From: Acidimicrobiales bacterium
GTDB taxonomy: Bacteria > Actinomycetota > Acidimicrobiia > Acidimicrobiales > MedAcidi-G1
NCBI GenBank assembly: GCA_022452035.1
Contig: JAKURV010000004.1
Location: 1-64,000 of the forward strand
Direction: 5' to 3'
Length of the DNA stretch: 64,000 nucleotides
Shown here: positions 26,049 through 34,372 of the stretch, piece after piece
Numbering within the stretch: position 1 is the stretch's first letter
Layout: each line of letters begins with the position of its first letter
Made by a program: the position numbers and the translations under genes
The notes under the pieces: generated by a model
What the model saw: the letters and a program-made list of their open reading frames with translations, nothing else
Databases searched by the model: none
Told to the model about the DNA's origin: nothing

Positions 26049-27176
26049 GTGACGACTCGAGTTGCGGTGATCGGCGGGGGTATCGCAGGCGTCAGCGCCG
26101 CCCACTACCTACTCGAGGTTCGACCGGACGCCCACGTCCTACTCCTCGAGATGGAGGCCAACCTCGCCCACCACACCACGGGCCGGTCGGCGGCTCTCCT
26201 GCTCGAGAACCTAGGGACGTCCTCCGTGCGGGCCCTATGCGCAGCCAGCCTCGACTTCCTCAGGGCGACACCAGAGGACCTGGTCGACACCCCACTCCTG
26301 TCACGTCGACCGGTCCTCCACGTGGGTACCGAGGATAAGGATGAGTCTGTCGACCGGATGCTCGTAGCGGGTCGGGAGTCGGCCACGACACCGACGATCG
26401 AGGTGGACGTCGACGAGGCCATGCGCCTCTTTCCGCCGCTTCGCCGGGAGCGGATCCACCGGGCCATCGTGGAACCAGACAGCGCCGACATCGACGTGGG
26501 GGCCCTCCACCAGGCGTTCGTCCGGGGGTTCCGGCGGGCAGGCGGCCAAATCGCCACCTCGACGAGGGTCGATGCGGCCACCCCCGACGGCGACGGCTGG
26601 CGCCTCGACACCACCGACGGGCCGGTAGGAGCCGACGTCGTCGTGAACTGTGCCGGCGCCTGGGGCGACGTGGTGGCGACCACAGCCGGCGTGGAACCGG
26701 TAGGTCTCCAACCCATGCGTCGCACAGCATTCATGGTCGACGGCCCGGGACTAGACACCACCGGCTGGGCATTCGTCGGCGACATCGACCTCGACTGGTA
26801 CCTCCGAGACGACGGGCCACAGATGCTCTGTTCCCTAGCCGAAGAGAACCCGTCGGATCCCTGCGACCCGAAACCCGAGGAAGTCGACGTGGCGTTGGCC
26901 ATCGAGCGCCTCAACGAGGCCACGACGTTGGACATCCGGTCGGTCAACTCGGCCTGGGTGGGCCTCCGGACCTTCGCTCCCGACCGGTCGATGGTCATCG
27001 GCCCGGATCCCAACCAACCCACATTCGTTTGGTGTGTCGGCCAGGGAGGGACCGGTATCCAGACCGCTCCGGGGGCAGGTCAACTGACCGCCGAACTGGC
27101 TGTCGGGGTTGGGCTGTCGCCGGCGTTTGGCGGACTCGTCCTCGACGAGGTCAGACCGGGGCGTTTCCGGGGCTAG
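26049..27176 (+). CDS. FAD-dependent oxidoreductase, DAO family (glycine/D-amino acid dehydrogenase-like)
   Basis: A 375-residue flavoenzyme of the DAO fold. The FAD motif VIGGGIAGVSAAHYL begins at about residue 6, LLLEME carries the ribose-binding acid, and HTTGRSAALL is the usual second contact. VNCAGAWGD and the C-terminal CVGQGGTGIQTAPGAG complete the FAD site. It is only distantly similar to the DAO gene at 1087-2304. The GTG at 26049 was chosen because the dinucleotide motif must lie close to the N-terminus; there is no Shine-Dalgarno, and GATGCT lies 6 bases upstream. It sits between tRNA genes; substrate unknown. Confidence 0.87.
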   Translation: MTTRVAVIGGGIAGVSAAHYLLEVRPDAHVLLLEMEANLAHHTTGRSAALLLENLGTSSVRALCAASLDFLRATPEDLVDTPLLSRRPVLHVGTEDKDESVDRMLVAGRESATTPTIEVDVDEAMRLFPPLRRERIHRAIVEPDSADIDVGALHQAFVRGFRRAGGQIATSTRVDAATPDGDGWRLDTTDGPVGADVVVNCAGAWGDVVATTAGVEPVGLQPMRRTAFMVDGPGLDTTGWAFVGDIDLDWYLRDDGPQMLCSLAEENPSDPCDPKPEEVDVALAIERLNEATTLDIRSVNSAWVGLRTFAPDRSMVIGPDPNQPTFVWCVGQGGTGIQTAPGAGQLTAELAVGVGLSPAFGGLVLDEVRPGRFRG

Positions 27177-27194
27177 CGGTAGTCTCGGTCACCC

Positions 27195-27269
27195 GCCCCC
27201 GTAGCTCAGCCCGGATAGAGCAGTGGCCTTCTAATCCACCGGTCGGAGGTTCAAATCCTCCCGGGGGCA
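27195..27269 (+). tRNA. tRNA-Arg (anticodon TCT)
   Basis: A cloverleaf with acceptor stem GCCCCCG/CGGGGGC, D-arm TAGCTCAG, anticodon loop CTTCTAA (anticodon TCT) and T-loop TTCAAAT. The CCA end is encoded at 27270-27272. It starts 18 bases after the FAD oxidoreductase stop. The following 80 bases hold no gene. Confidence 0.95.
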
Positions 27270-27353
27270 CCACCAACAGCACCGGTCCTTTGGGACTGCC
27301 CCGCTACCTCCGAGCGTCGGCTAGCGGCCGGCCGGGTTTCTACCCCTGTCGGA

Positions 27354-27761
27354 CTACTTCCACTCCCAAAGATCCCAAGTGGCATCGCCGCTCGCTTCGA
27401 CATTCCAGTCGTAGACAACTGCGACACCATTCAGGGACGAGAGAGAGGGGGCAGCAGACTCAAAGTACACGACCCCCTTAAACGCAAATCCGCCGTCAGC
27501 CGTCGGGGATCCGATACCGGTAGCCGTGAAGGTGGCCACTCCATCAGCTGCCATTACTACGCCAGCGTTGGGGCACTCCCCGTAGAAGGAGCCGTCAGCT
27601 CTCATAGTGGCCGAGTAGGAGGCAAAGCTCGTTACGTCAGTGCCGGCAAGGGTTCCAGACAGCCCGCTGGCGACCGTTTCAAACGTTGGATTCCCATCGA
27701 CGGCTGAAATGGCCTTCATCGATGTGGGTCCTGATATGGATCCGACTTTTTCGCCCAACAT
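27354..27761 (-). CDS. Protein of unknown function, probable beta-rich fold
   Basis: A 135-residue protein I do not recognise. It is rich in Gly, Ala, Ser and Thr with short alternating hydrophobic strands (TFETVASGL, ATFTATGIG, FKGVVYFES) and ends in WDLWEWK, which suggests a small beta-barrel or sandwich. There is no signal peptide or membrane segment. The ATG at 27761 has a clear GAGGAG eight bases upstream and a possible -10 TACTCT further up (complement of 27804-27809), so it is likely expressed. It lies next to tRNA-Arg and is divergent from a small charged gene. Confidence 0.7.
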   Translation of the reverse strand: MLGEKVGSISGPTSMKAISAVDGNPTFETVASGLSGTLAGTDVTSFASYSATMRADGSFYGECPNAGVVMAADGVATFTATGIGSPTADGGFAFKGVVYFESAAPSLSSLNGVAVVYDWNVEASGDATWDLWEWK

Positions 27762-27825
27762 GATTTGTCTCCTCAATCGAGTTCGTTGTCACAACCAATT
27801 TCAGAGTACGGGTCGAAGGTTGTCG

Positions 27826-28095
27826 ATGGCCAAACCGACCGTTCGGTCCAAACGTGTAAATCTTGACCCCATGGAGAACCCGAACGAGCCAACAGAAGAT
27901 GTTCCCCCGGAGGAACCTGACGACGAGAAGCCGTTCCCGTTGACGACGGAGTGGTTTGAGCTTCAACGCCACGAGGCGACAAAGAACGCGATGAGAAGGA
28001 AGGCCGAACGCGATCGGGATCGGGCCGACAAGGGCAGGACGAGAAGTCGAAAGTCTGGATTCCTGTGGCGTTGGAGGTCCAGGCCGTCGCCCTAG
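27826..28095 (+). CDS. Small highly charged protein of unknown function
   Basis: An 89-residue open frame preceded by GAAGG six bases before the ATG. The protein has an acidic middle (TEDVPPEEPDDEKPFPLT), then EWFELQRHEATKNAMRRK and a strongly basic tail rich in Arg and Lys. It contains no hydrophobic segment. The acidic-then-basic layout suggests a nucleic-acid or ribosome-associated protein, but no family is recognised. A start at 27871 (74 residues) is possible. It could be a chance frame. Confidence 0.45.
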   Translation: MAKPTVRSKRVNLDPMENPNEPTEDVPPEEPDDEKPFPLTTEWFELQRHEATKNAMRRKAERDRDRADKGRTRSRKSGFLWRWRSRPSP

Positions 28096-28140
28096 TCAGT
28101 TCGGCGCGACGTCTGAACGACCCGGAGGCCGTATCTCGAG

Positions 28141-28974
28141 ATGAACGAACCCAGCGGCGACATCAAGACCATGGCGCTGTACCACCACGTCGACCGGGTG
28201 GTGAACGAGCTTCGTGAACTCGGGAAGCCCAACGACGAGCCATTGCGTGTCGACGAGCTGACACCCTTTGACCAACTGCACTACCACAGCACTGAGGCCG
28301 TCGACGAGGCGGTCCGCGCAACAGGCATCGGTGAGGGGAGTTCGGTCTTGGAGATCGGCTCCGGGCTCGGTGGGCCGTCCCGGTATCTGGCGGCCACCTC
28401 GGGGGCAGCGGTGACCGCGCTGGAACTCCAGGAGGACCACCACCGTATGGCTGTGGACCTCACCCGGCGGTGCGGTCTTGTCGACCGGGTGACGCACGTG
28501 TGTGGAGACTTCTTGACCCACCCCTGGGACGGCAAAGAGTTCGACGCCGTTGTCAGCTGGTTGGCGCTGTACCACATCCCTCAGCGGCCCATCCTCCTCA
28601 ACCGGTGCCGGTCACTGCTTCCGGTCGGCGGCTTCCTCTACGCCGAAGACCTCTGCGAGCGCCGACCATTCGACGACGACGAACGCGAGGAACTCGCCTC
28701 CGAACTCTTCGCCAACTACCTACCGAGCAGCGATCGCTACCGGCAGGATCTTGCCGACGCCGGCTTCGAGGTGCTTGTCTGTGACGACATGTCCGACGAC
28801 TGGACCGCGTTCACCCGTGGGCGCCTGGACCAGTACCGCCAGCAGCAGGACCGACACCTCCGGGTCCATGGTGAGGAGGTGTTCGAGACCATGTGCGGCT
28901 TCTACACGACGATGGTGCGCCGCTTTTCGGACGGGAAGCTGGGCGGTATCCGGGTGGTGGCTCGTCGGATCTGA
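28141..28974 (+). CDS. Class I SAM-dependent methyltransferase, sarcosine/dimethylglycine methyltransferase-like
   Basis: A 277-residue methyltransferase. The SAM-binding motif I is VLEIGSGLGGPSRYLA, motif II (ALELQ) binds the ribose, and GDFL and FDAVVSWLALYHI follow. The LEIGSGLGG and LTRRCGL blocks and the length resemble sarcosine/dimethylglycine N-methyltransferases that make glycine betaine from glycine. The partner glycine/sarcosine methyltransferase is not in the window, so other small-amine or natural-product substrates remain possible. The ATG at 28141 follows GGAGG at a slightly long distance. Confidence 0.8.
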   Translation: MNEPSGDIKTMALYHHVDRVVNELRELGKPNDEPLRVDELTPFDQLHYHSTEAVDEAVRATGIGEGSSVLEIGSGLGGPSRYLAATSGAAVTALELQEDHHRMAVDLTRRCGLVDRVTHVCGDFLTHPWDGKEFDAVVSWLALYHIPQRPILLNRCRSLLPVGGFLYAEDLCERRPFDDDEREELASELFANYLPSSDRYRQDLADAGFEVLVCDDMSDDWTAFTRGRLDQYRQQQDRHLRVHGEEVFETMCGFYTTMVRRFSDGKLGGIRVVARRI

Positions 28975-29006
28975 TCCCGCGGCCCGGTTAGAACCCGGCC
29001 AACGGT

Positions 29007-29786
29007 TTAGGAATCGCGGTAGCGCAGCAGGAAATCCCGTACCGGGCCGAGCACGCGGTCCGGTGCCTCGATCAGGATGGAGTGCTTCAGGTCCTCGAGG
29101 ATGACCAGCTCGGCATTGGGCAACTGGTCAGCGATGAACCGGTTGAGGCGGGGGTTGCAGCCGCCGTCGAACTCGCCGGTCATGACCAGGCACGGGCAGG
29201 CCACCTCACGGAGCCACGGACCCATCTCCGCACCGGCGTACACGTCAAAGACGCTCAGGAAGACATCTTCCGGAGTACCCAGAACCTGCTGGATCCGGTT
29301 TTCGATGGCGTCCGGCCGGGCAGCGATGAACCGGTCGGTGTACCAGCGGTCGAGAAGGGTATTGAGCACCGGTTCGACGCCCTCAGACCGCATCCGGGCC
29401 ACCACGCCCTGGACCTTGGCGCTGTCGTCGGCAGTACGGCCGGCGGCCGTGCTGAGCAGCACGACGCTGGTGGTGTTTTCCGGGTGGGCCCGGGCGTAGG
29501 CGGGGCCGATCTGGCCGCCCAACGAGTGGCCGATGATGTGGATGCGATCGTGCCCGAGACGCAGCCGCAGGACCTCCAGGTCCTCGACCAGGTCGTCTAG
29601 GGAGTAGGGGACCGGTGGTACAGGGCTCTCGCCGTGGCCCCGTAGGTCGTAGCGGACACAGGTGAAGTGCTCCTCCAGCCCCGGCAGCAGGCCGTCCCAC
29701 GTGACCCGTCGGGACCCGATCCCGTGGACCATGTAGAGCGGGGGCCCCTCCCCGGAGATGGTGTGCGAGACGTCGACAGCACTCAT
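29007..29786 (-). CDS. Alpha/beta hydrolase
   Basis: A 259-residue alpha/beta-hydrolase fold enzyme. VHGIGSRRVTWDG forms the oxyanion region, the nucleophile serine is in GHSLGG, the acid is likely Asp in MTGEFDGGCN, and the histidine lies in EDLKHSILIE. Close relatives include 3-oxoadipate enol-lactonases and meta-cleavage product hydrolases. It is the last gene of a minus-strand trio with a 4-oxalocrotonate tautomerase-like protein (15 bases upstream) and a luciferase-like oxidoreductase, which hints at degradation of a ring-cleavage-type or unsaturated acid. Confidence 0.87.
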   Translation of the reverse strand: MSAVDVSHTISGEGPPLYMVHGIGSRRVTWDGLLPGLEEHFTCVRYDLRGHGESPVPPVPYSLDDLVEDLEVLRLRLGHDRIHIIGHSLGGQIGPAYARAHPENTTSVVLLSTAAGRTADDSAKVQGVVARMRSEGVEPVLNTLLDRWYTDRFIAARPDAIENRIQQVLGTPEDVFLSVFDVYAGAEMGPWLREVACPCLVMTGEFDGGCNPRLNRFIADQLPNAELVILEDLKHSILIEAPDRVLGPVRDFLLRYRDS

Positions 29787-29801
29787 GATCCTGTCGTCCG
29801 C

Positions 29802-29987
29802 TTACCGGTCGGACATCAGTTCGCCGCCGACGCTCCAGTCTTCCCGGTCGATCTCGGTGATGATCACGTGTAGCCGGTCGCCGGGGCCACCACAGGCCCG
29901 GACGAACCCATCAGTGAGCTCCCGGGCCAGGTTCCGTTTCTGGTCGACGGTGCGATCGGGAAACATCTCTACACGGATGATGGGCAT
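29802..29987 (-). CDS. 4-oxalocrotonate tautomerase family protein
   Basis: A 61-residue tautomerase. After removal of the initiator Met, the protein begins with the catalytic Pro1 (PIIRVEMF), as in 4-oxalocrotonate tautomerase, and the length matches the family (about 62). The ATG at 29987 has a strong AGGAGGA eight bases upstream, so the much longer upstream open frame is not used. It sits between a luciferase-like oxidoreductase and an alpha/beta hydrolase on the same strand, with 52- and 15-base gaps. Confidence 0.88.
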   Translation of the reverse strand: MPIIRVEMFPDRTVDQKRNLARELTDGFVRACGGPGDRLHVIITEIDREDWSVGGELMSDR

Positions 29988-30039
29988 GGCGGATTCCTCC
30001 TGGTTCGGGCGAAGGGCATGACAGACGACGGGTTCGGGT

Positions 30040-31074
30040 TCAGGCGGCGGCTGGAATCCGCTGCAGGTGGGGGAGTACGTCGGCGGCAAAGCGCTCCATG
30101 GCCTCGAGGTGTTCGGGCTGGGGCTGACCAAGGTTGGAGCTCAGGATGACCTCATCGATGCCGGCCTCCGCGTACTCGGCGAGGCGGTCGACCATCTCCT
30201 CGGCCTGACAGATGACGAGGTTCTGTTCCAGTTCCTCGATGCTCTGGGTGCGGGGCAGAGCCTGGACGTCGCCGTTGTGGACGATCCCCGGACCGGTGAA
30301 AACGTTGTCGAACCGGCTGTAGTAGTCGTAGGCCCGTTGCACCATCTCCCGGGTGTGGGCCTCGGAACCAGTGCAGTAGATGACCCGTGACATCATGATC
30401 CGGAGGTGGTGCCCGGCCTCGCCCATTTCAGCCTTGGCTTCCCTGTGGGCGGCGATCTGGGCCCGGAACAGACCGGGTTCCCCGGCCAGCGGGGTGGTCT
30501 GGATGTCAAAGCCGCGGCGGGTGGCGGCGGCGATCCCCGGAGGGTTCATGACGGCGACCATCATTCGGGGCATGGGCTGGGTCATCGGCCGGGGCATCAC
30601 GGTCAACGATTCGAAGCGGTAGTACTCGCCGTCCCAGGAGACCTCCTCCCCGCCCAGGAGGGCGATGAGCACGTCGAGGCTCTCGTCGAATCGAGCCTGA
30701 GACTCCTCGATGGGGGCGCCGAGCCGAGCCATCTCGTAGGCGAAGGCACCGCGACCCACGCCGAGTACGAGACGCCCGTCGGTGAGGATGTCGGCCTGGA
30801 TGACTTCGCCGGCGAAGATCCGCATGTCCCGGAGGGGGAGAACGGCGACCGAGGTGACGAGCTCCAGGTGGTCGGTCTCACAGGCCACCTTGACGGCCAT
30901 CTGCAGGGGGGACGGCATGAGCAACACGTTGATGAGGTGGTGTTCGGGGAGGGTGACGCCCCGGTATCCGAGGCGTTCGGCGGCCTTCGCCTGTTCGACC
31001 ATGTCGTCGTACAGCCGCTTGCCGCCATACGAGGTGTCCGGGTAGTAGGAGGACAGGAAGTGGTTGGCGTCCAC
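30040..31074 (-). CDS. Luciferase-like (LLM class) flavin-dependent oxidoreductase
   Basis: A 344-residue luciferase-family monooxygenase or F420-dependent oxidoreductase. It opens with VDANHFLSSYYPD and shows the LPEHH block, SVAVLPLRD, GRLVLGVGRGAF and the C-terminal EMVDRLAEYAEAGID typical of the family. The GTG at 31074 is where the homology begins. There is no Shine-Dalgarno; a promoter-like TTGTCA-17-CAGACT ends 7 bases upstream, consistent with a leaderless message. First gene of the trio with tautomerase and hydrolase. Distinct in sequence from the luciferase-like gene at 82-1005. Confidence 0.87.
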   Translation of the reverse strand: MDANHFLSSYYPDTSYGGKRLYDDMVEQAKAAERLGYRGVTLPEHHLINVLLMPSPLQMAVKVACETDHLELVTSVAVLPLRDMRIFAGEVIQADILTDGRLVLGVGRGAFAYEMARLGAPIEESQARFDESLDVLIALLGGEEVSWDGEYYRFESLTVMPRPMTQPMPRMMVAVMNPPGIAAATRRGFDIQTTPLAGEPGLFRAQIAAHREAKAEMGEAGHHLRIMMSRVIYCTGSEAHTREMVQRAYDYYSRFDNVFTGPGIVHNGDVQALPRTQSIEELEQNLVICQAEEMVDRLAEYAEAGIDEVILSSNLGQPQPEHLEAMERFAADVLPHLQRIPAAA

Positions 31075-31081
31075 GGGGAGA

Positions 31082-31110
31082 AGTCTGACGGTGCACGATG
31101 ATGTTGACAA
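31082..31110 (-). promoter_or_regulatory. Candidate promoter of the luciferase-like/tautomerase/hydrolase operon
   Basis: On the minus strand TTGTCA (complement of 31105-31110), 17 bases, then CAGACT (complement of 31082-31087), ending 7 bases before the GTG at 31074. It lies in an unusually AT-rich stretch (31090-31165) shared with the divergent arfB gene. Confidence 0.45.
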
Positions 31111-31248
31111 ACACAGAAAACTGGATTGAACAATTGACACAATCAACAAGTCTGAGCACCTAATGAACCTTTCAGCCCTCCAGACGCTTCTCACCGTGGC
31201 CGAGTGCCGGCGTCGCCTGGAGCGACCGTCACCGTCAGCTGAGCCGGC

Positions 31249-31659
31249 ATGACCGAGCGGATTCTGTCCACGGGGCCGGGATGCCGGATCCCGGTCGACC
31301 AGGTGCGATGGCGCTTCGGCCCGTCGGGTGGCCCGGGTGGACAGCACGCCAACCGAGCCCACACCCGGGTGGAGGCCGAGGTCGACCTCCGGACAGCCCG
31401 CGGGATCGAAGCGGAGGTCCGGGATCGCCTAGTGGCGAAGTTGGGGCCCGTCATCCGGGTGGTGGTCGACCAGCACCGTTCGCAGGCCAGGAACCGGGAG
31501 CGGGCCCTGGACGAGGTGGAGAAACGGCTTGGCGAGGCGTTGGTAGAGGCGGTACCGAGAAAGCCGACCCGTCCGCGACGTGGCGCCGTGGAACGCCGGT
31601 TGGAGGCCAAGCGCCGACGGGGCGCCCGCAAGGCCGAACGACGCCGAGACTGGGATTAG
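31249..31659 (+). CDS. arfB: ArfB-type ribosome-rescue peptidyl-tRNA hydrolase
   Basis: A 136-residue release-factor-like protein. The GGQ catalytic motif is at residues 30-32 in GGPGGQHANRAHTRVE, and there is a long basic C-terminal tail (RRLEAKRRRGARKAERRR) that in ArfB enters the empty mRNA channel of stalled ribosomes. It lacks codon-recognition domains, so it is not RF1 or RF2. It would hydrolyse peptidyl-tRNA on non-stop ribosomes. The last bases overlap the 3' end of the convergent amidase gene (31656-31659). Confidence 0.9.
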   Translation: MTERILSTGPGCRIPVDQVRWRFGPSGGPGGQHANRAHTRVEAEVDLRTARGIEAEVRDRLVAKLGPVIRVVVDQHRSQARNRERALDEVEKRLGEALVEAVPRKPTRPRRGAVERRLEAKRRRGARKAERRRDWD

Positions 31660-32894
31660 GCCTCCAGGCCGGTAAGGAAGGCCATCAGCACGGCGCCCAA
31701 CTTCTGAACCTGGGTCCGGGTCAGCCCGTAGGCGTCAGCCATCTCGATCAGGACCGCATGTTCCGCCTGGTCCCAAGGCACGACTTCAGAAATCGGACCG
31801 TAGGCGTCGGGCCGGTCGGCCTCGTCCAGTGGCCGGATCGGATCAGTGTCGGGTAGCGAGCCGAAAAACTTCAAAGTATGGACGCCGAATCGTATGACCC
31901 AGTCCGTGGATCGGCCTAGGTGACGTGCCGTAGCGGCCAGAGTCTCGTACTCCTCGGCCGTGAACCCCGTCGAGACCTCAGTGGGCGGTGTGAGCTCCGG
32001 GTCGTGGCAGCCGCTGGTTGTGCCGGTGCCTGTGGTATGGCCGTCGTAGAACTCGGGGCGGAACCCGGATCCGGGATCCGCACTGGTCAAGAAACGGTGG
32101 ATCGCCGCAGCGATGGTTCGCCCCTCCATGGCTTGGATCTCCGGATGGGCCAATAGCGCAGCCTCGGGCGGGTTCGATAGGTAGAGCGCCTCGCTGATCA
32201 CCGAGTTCAGGTCGGGGGTCAGGCGGAGCACGCCATACGTCTCGGTCCGGCCGTCACGGAGTCGAACCGATGCCCCTTTGTGCACGGTGTCCACCCAGGA
32301 CACCCAGTAGGGAGCAAAAGCTGCCTGGAGGTCTTCGAAGAGGATCCCGGCCAGCCGGGCCGACTCCGGGTCATCGACCTGGTGGAAGGTCTCGGTCCCT
32401 GGGGTCGCCGAGCGACGGACGGCGCCCCCGTTGTGGTGGATTGACACGAAGGCCCGTGGGGACAGGGCGTTGGCGATGGCCGCCCGCTGGCGGATCGGCA
32501 GGTGCAGATCCCGGTCCCGGGTGAGGGCCACCGTGTACCCGAGCGACACCAGGTGGTCTTGGGCGTGGAGGGCCACAGCAAGGTTGAGGGTCCGCTCGAT
32601 TAGGCCGTTGGTTCCCACTGAGCCGGTCTCCGGGCCTCCGTGCCCCGGGTCGAGCACCACGTCGACAGGGTTCAGCGTCTTCTCGCCGTCGAAAGCGATG
32701 GGTGTCCCACAGGTCGAGCTGACCACTGTGCCGTTCGGCGACGAGGAGAGAATGGGCAGGATCTCGGCATTCGGACCGAGGAACGCCACCGGAGCAACCT
32801 CTGCGGAGACTCCGGGAACCAGACCGACGGAGGCGACGGCCACCAGAAGTCCAGCGGCGAGAGGCCGGAATGACCGGCGAAGGGACCAGAGCAC
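31656..32894 (-). CDS. Secreted N-acetylmuramoyl-L-alanine amidase (Amidase_3 family)
   Basis: A 412-residue exported peptidoglycan hydrolase. Residues 1-31 are a signal peptide with an RR-containing start, a hydrophobic core and a VSA cleavage site. The zinc amidase domain begins at VVLDPGHGGPETGS (His ligand), with the Glu of ERTLNLA, SIHHNG (His ligand) and the catalytic Glu of ISEALYLSN. A C-terminal region of about 120 residues has no recognised domain. The GTG at 32894 has TAGCGT 6 bases upstream and no Shine-Dalgarno, so it may be leaderless. Confidence 0.9.
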   Translation of the reverse strand: MLWSLRRSFRPLAAGLLVAVASVGLVPGVSAEVAPVAFLGPNAEILPILSSSPNGTVVSSTCGTPIAFDGEKTLNPVDVVLDPGHGGPETGSVGTNGLIERTLNLAVALHAQDHLVSLGYTVALTRDRDLHLPIRQRAAIANALSPRAFVSIHHNGGAVRRSATPGTETFHQVDDPESARLAGILFEDLQAAFAPYWVSWVDTVHKGASVRLRDGRTETYGVLRLTPDLNSVISEALYLSNPPEAALLAHPEIQAMEGRTIAAAIHRFLTSADPGSGFRPEFYDGHTTGTGTTSGCHDPELTPPTEVSTGFTAEEYETLAATARHLGRSTDWVIRFGVHTLKFFGSLPDTDPIRPLDEADRPDAYGPISEVVPWDQAEHAVLIEMADAYGLTRTQVQKLGAVLMAFLTGLEA

Positions 32895-32900
32895 GGGGTG

Positions 32901-32906
32901 ACGCTA
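32901..32906 (-). promoter_or_regulatory. Putative -10 hexamer of a leaderless amidase transcript
   Basis: TAGCGT on the minus strand, 6 bases before the GTG at 32894. Confidence 0.5.
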
Positions 32907-33006
32907 GGGGACCGGTCGGGGGCGACGGCACACGATCGTCACGAAAAGCAGAAAAATCCTCGGAGCAACCAGAAGCTGTCTGTCGATTTGCGGGACTACC
33001 GCGGTC

Positions 33007-34293
33007 CTAGAACTGCTCCTCCTCGGTGGAGCCCTCCAAGGCCAGCGTCGAAGCTGTGCCACCAGAGATGACGGTCGCCACGTCGTCGAAGTAGCCCGCC
33101 CCAACCTCGCGCTGGTGTCGGGTCGCCGTGTAGCCGTCGCCCTCCATCCCGAACTCGGCTTGCTGCAACTGCACGTAGGCCGTCATGTCTGATTCCGTGT
33201 AACCGCGGGCCAACTCGAAGGCCGAGGAGTTCAGTGCGTGCCAGCCGGCCAGGGTGATGAACAGGAACTTGTAACCCATCTTGCCGAGCTCGCGCTGAAA
33301 CTTGGCAATGGTTTCGTCGTCCAACGCCGCCTTCCAGTTAAACGACGGCGAGCAGTTGTAGGCCAGCATCTTCCCGGGAAACTCGGCGTGTACAGCATCG
33401 GCAAACTCCTGGGCCTGGTCGAGGTCGGGTGTCCCGGTCTCACACCAGATGAGGTCGCAGTACGGGGCATAGGCCAGGGCACGGGAGATGGGAGTGGCCA
33501 TGCCGGGCTGGGTATTGAAGAAGCCCTCGGCGGTGCGCTCGCCGGTCAGGAATGGCTTGTCGCGGTCGTCCACGTCGCTGGTGATGAGCGTGGCAGCCAG
33601 AGCATCGGTACGGGCGATGACCACCGACGGCACGCCGAGGACGTCGGCGGCCAGGCGGGCCGCGGTCAGCGTCCGGACGTGCTGCTGGGTCGGGATGAGC
33701 ACCTTGCCGCCCATGTGGCCACACTTTTTTTCTGAGGCGAGCTGGTCCTCGAAGTGGACACCAGCCGCACCGGCCCGCAACATCCGCTTCATCAACTCGT
33801 AGACGTTTAGGGCGCCGCCGAAGCCGGCCTCGGCATCCGCCACGATCGGAACCATCCAGTCCCGGAGCATCTCACCCTTGTTCTCCGACCACTCGATCTG
33901 GTCAGCCCGTCTCAGGGCGTTGTTGAGGCGCTCGACCACGGCCGGTACCGAGTTGGCCGGGTAAAGGCTCTGGTCCGGGTAAACCTGGCCAGCCAGGTTG
34001 GCGTCACCGGCCACCTGCCAGCCCGACAGGTACAAGGCGGGGAGGCCGCCCTTGACGTACTGGATGGCCTGGCCGCCGGTCATGGCTCCCAGGGCGTGGA
34101 CGTAGTCCATCTCGTGCATCTTCTGCCAGAGCACCTCGGCGCCGTGGCGAGCGATCGAGCACTCGGGGAGTACCGACCCTCGAAGTCGCACGACGTCGGC
34201 CGCGGTGTAGTCACGCTGCACGCCCTCCCAACGGGGGTTCTCGGACCAGTCCTGCTCGAGGACTGCAACCTGGTCGTCGAAGGTATTGCGCAT
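33007..34293 (-). CDS. aceA: Isocitrate lyase
   Basis: A 428-residue enzyme, the size of mycobacterial Icl1. It cleaves isocitrate to glyoxylate and succinate, the first glyoxylate-shunt step. The active-site loop KKCGHMGGK has its catalytic cysteine at residue 191. [20 protein letters not shown] and NCSPSFNWK are further family blocks. The ATG at 34293 begins MRNTFDDQ; the Shine-Dalgarno is weak. It follows aceB on the same strand after 79 bases that contain a strong hairpin, so the two may share a transcript with processing or partial termination between them. Confidence 0.96.
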   Translation of the reverse strand: MRNTFDDQVAVLEQDWSENPRWEGVQRDYTAADVVRLRGSVLPECSIARHGAEVLWQKMHEMDYVHALGAMTGGQAIQYVKGGLPALYLSGWQVAGDANLAGQVYPDQSLYPANSVPAVVERLNNALRRADQIEWSENKGEMLRDWMVPIVADAEAGFGGALNVYELMKRMLRAGAAGVHFEDQLASEKKCGHMGGKVLIPTQQHVRTLTAARLAADVLGVPSVVIARTDALAATLITSDVDDRDKPFLTGERTAEGFFNTQPGMATPISRALAYAPYCDLIWCETGTPDLDQAQEFADAVHAEFPGKMLAYNCSPSFNWKAALDDETIAKFQRELGKMGYKFLFITLAGWHALNSSAFELARGYTESDMTAYVQLQQAEFGMEGDGYTATRHQREVGAGYFDDVATVISGGTASTLALEGSTEEEQF

Positions 34294-34314
34294 TGATTGC
34301 TCGCTTTCGTGGGA

Positions 34315-34342
34315 GGACCAACGGCGGTTCGCCGGCGGGTCC
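34315..34342 (-). repeat. Intercistronic hairpin between aceB and aceA
   Basis: GGACC (34315-34319) and GGCG (34323-34326) pair with CGCC (34330-34333) and GGTCC (34338-34342), giving a two-part stem with a three-base loop. No T-run follows on the minus strand. It could modulate aceA expression relative to aceB. Confidence 0.45.
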
Positions 34343-34372
34343 AATAAGGGTTGGATGAGGGGAGTGTGTCCG

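Noticed and set aside
29988..30131. N-terminal extension of the tautomerase
   Set aside because: The catalytic proline must follow the initiator Met, and a strong AGGAGGA precedes the ATG at 29987.
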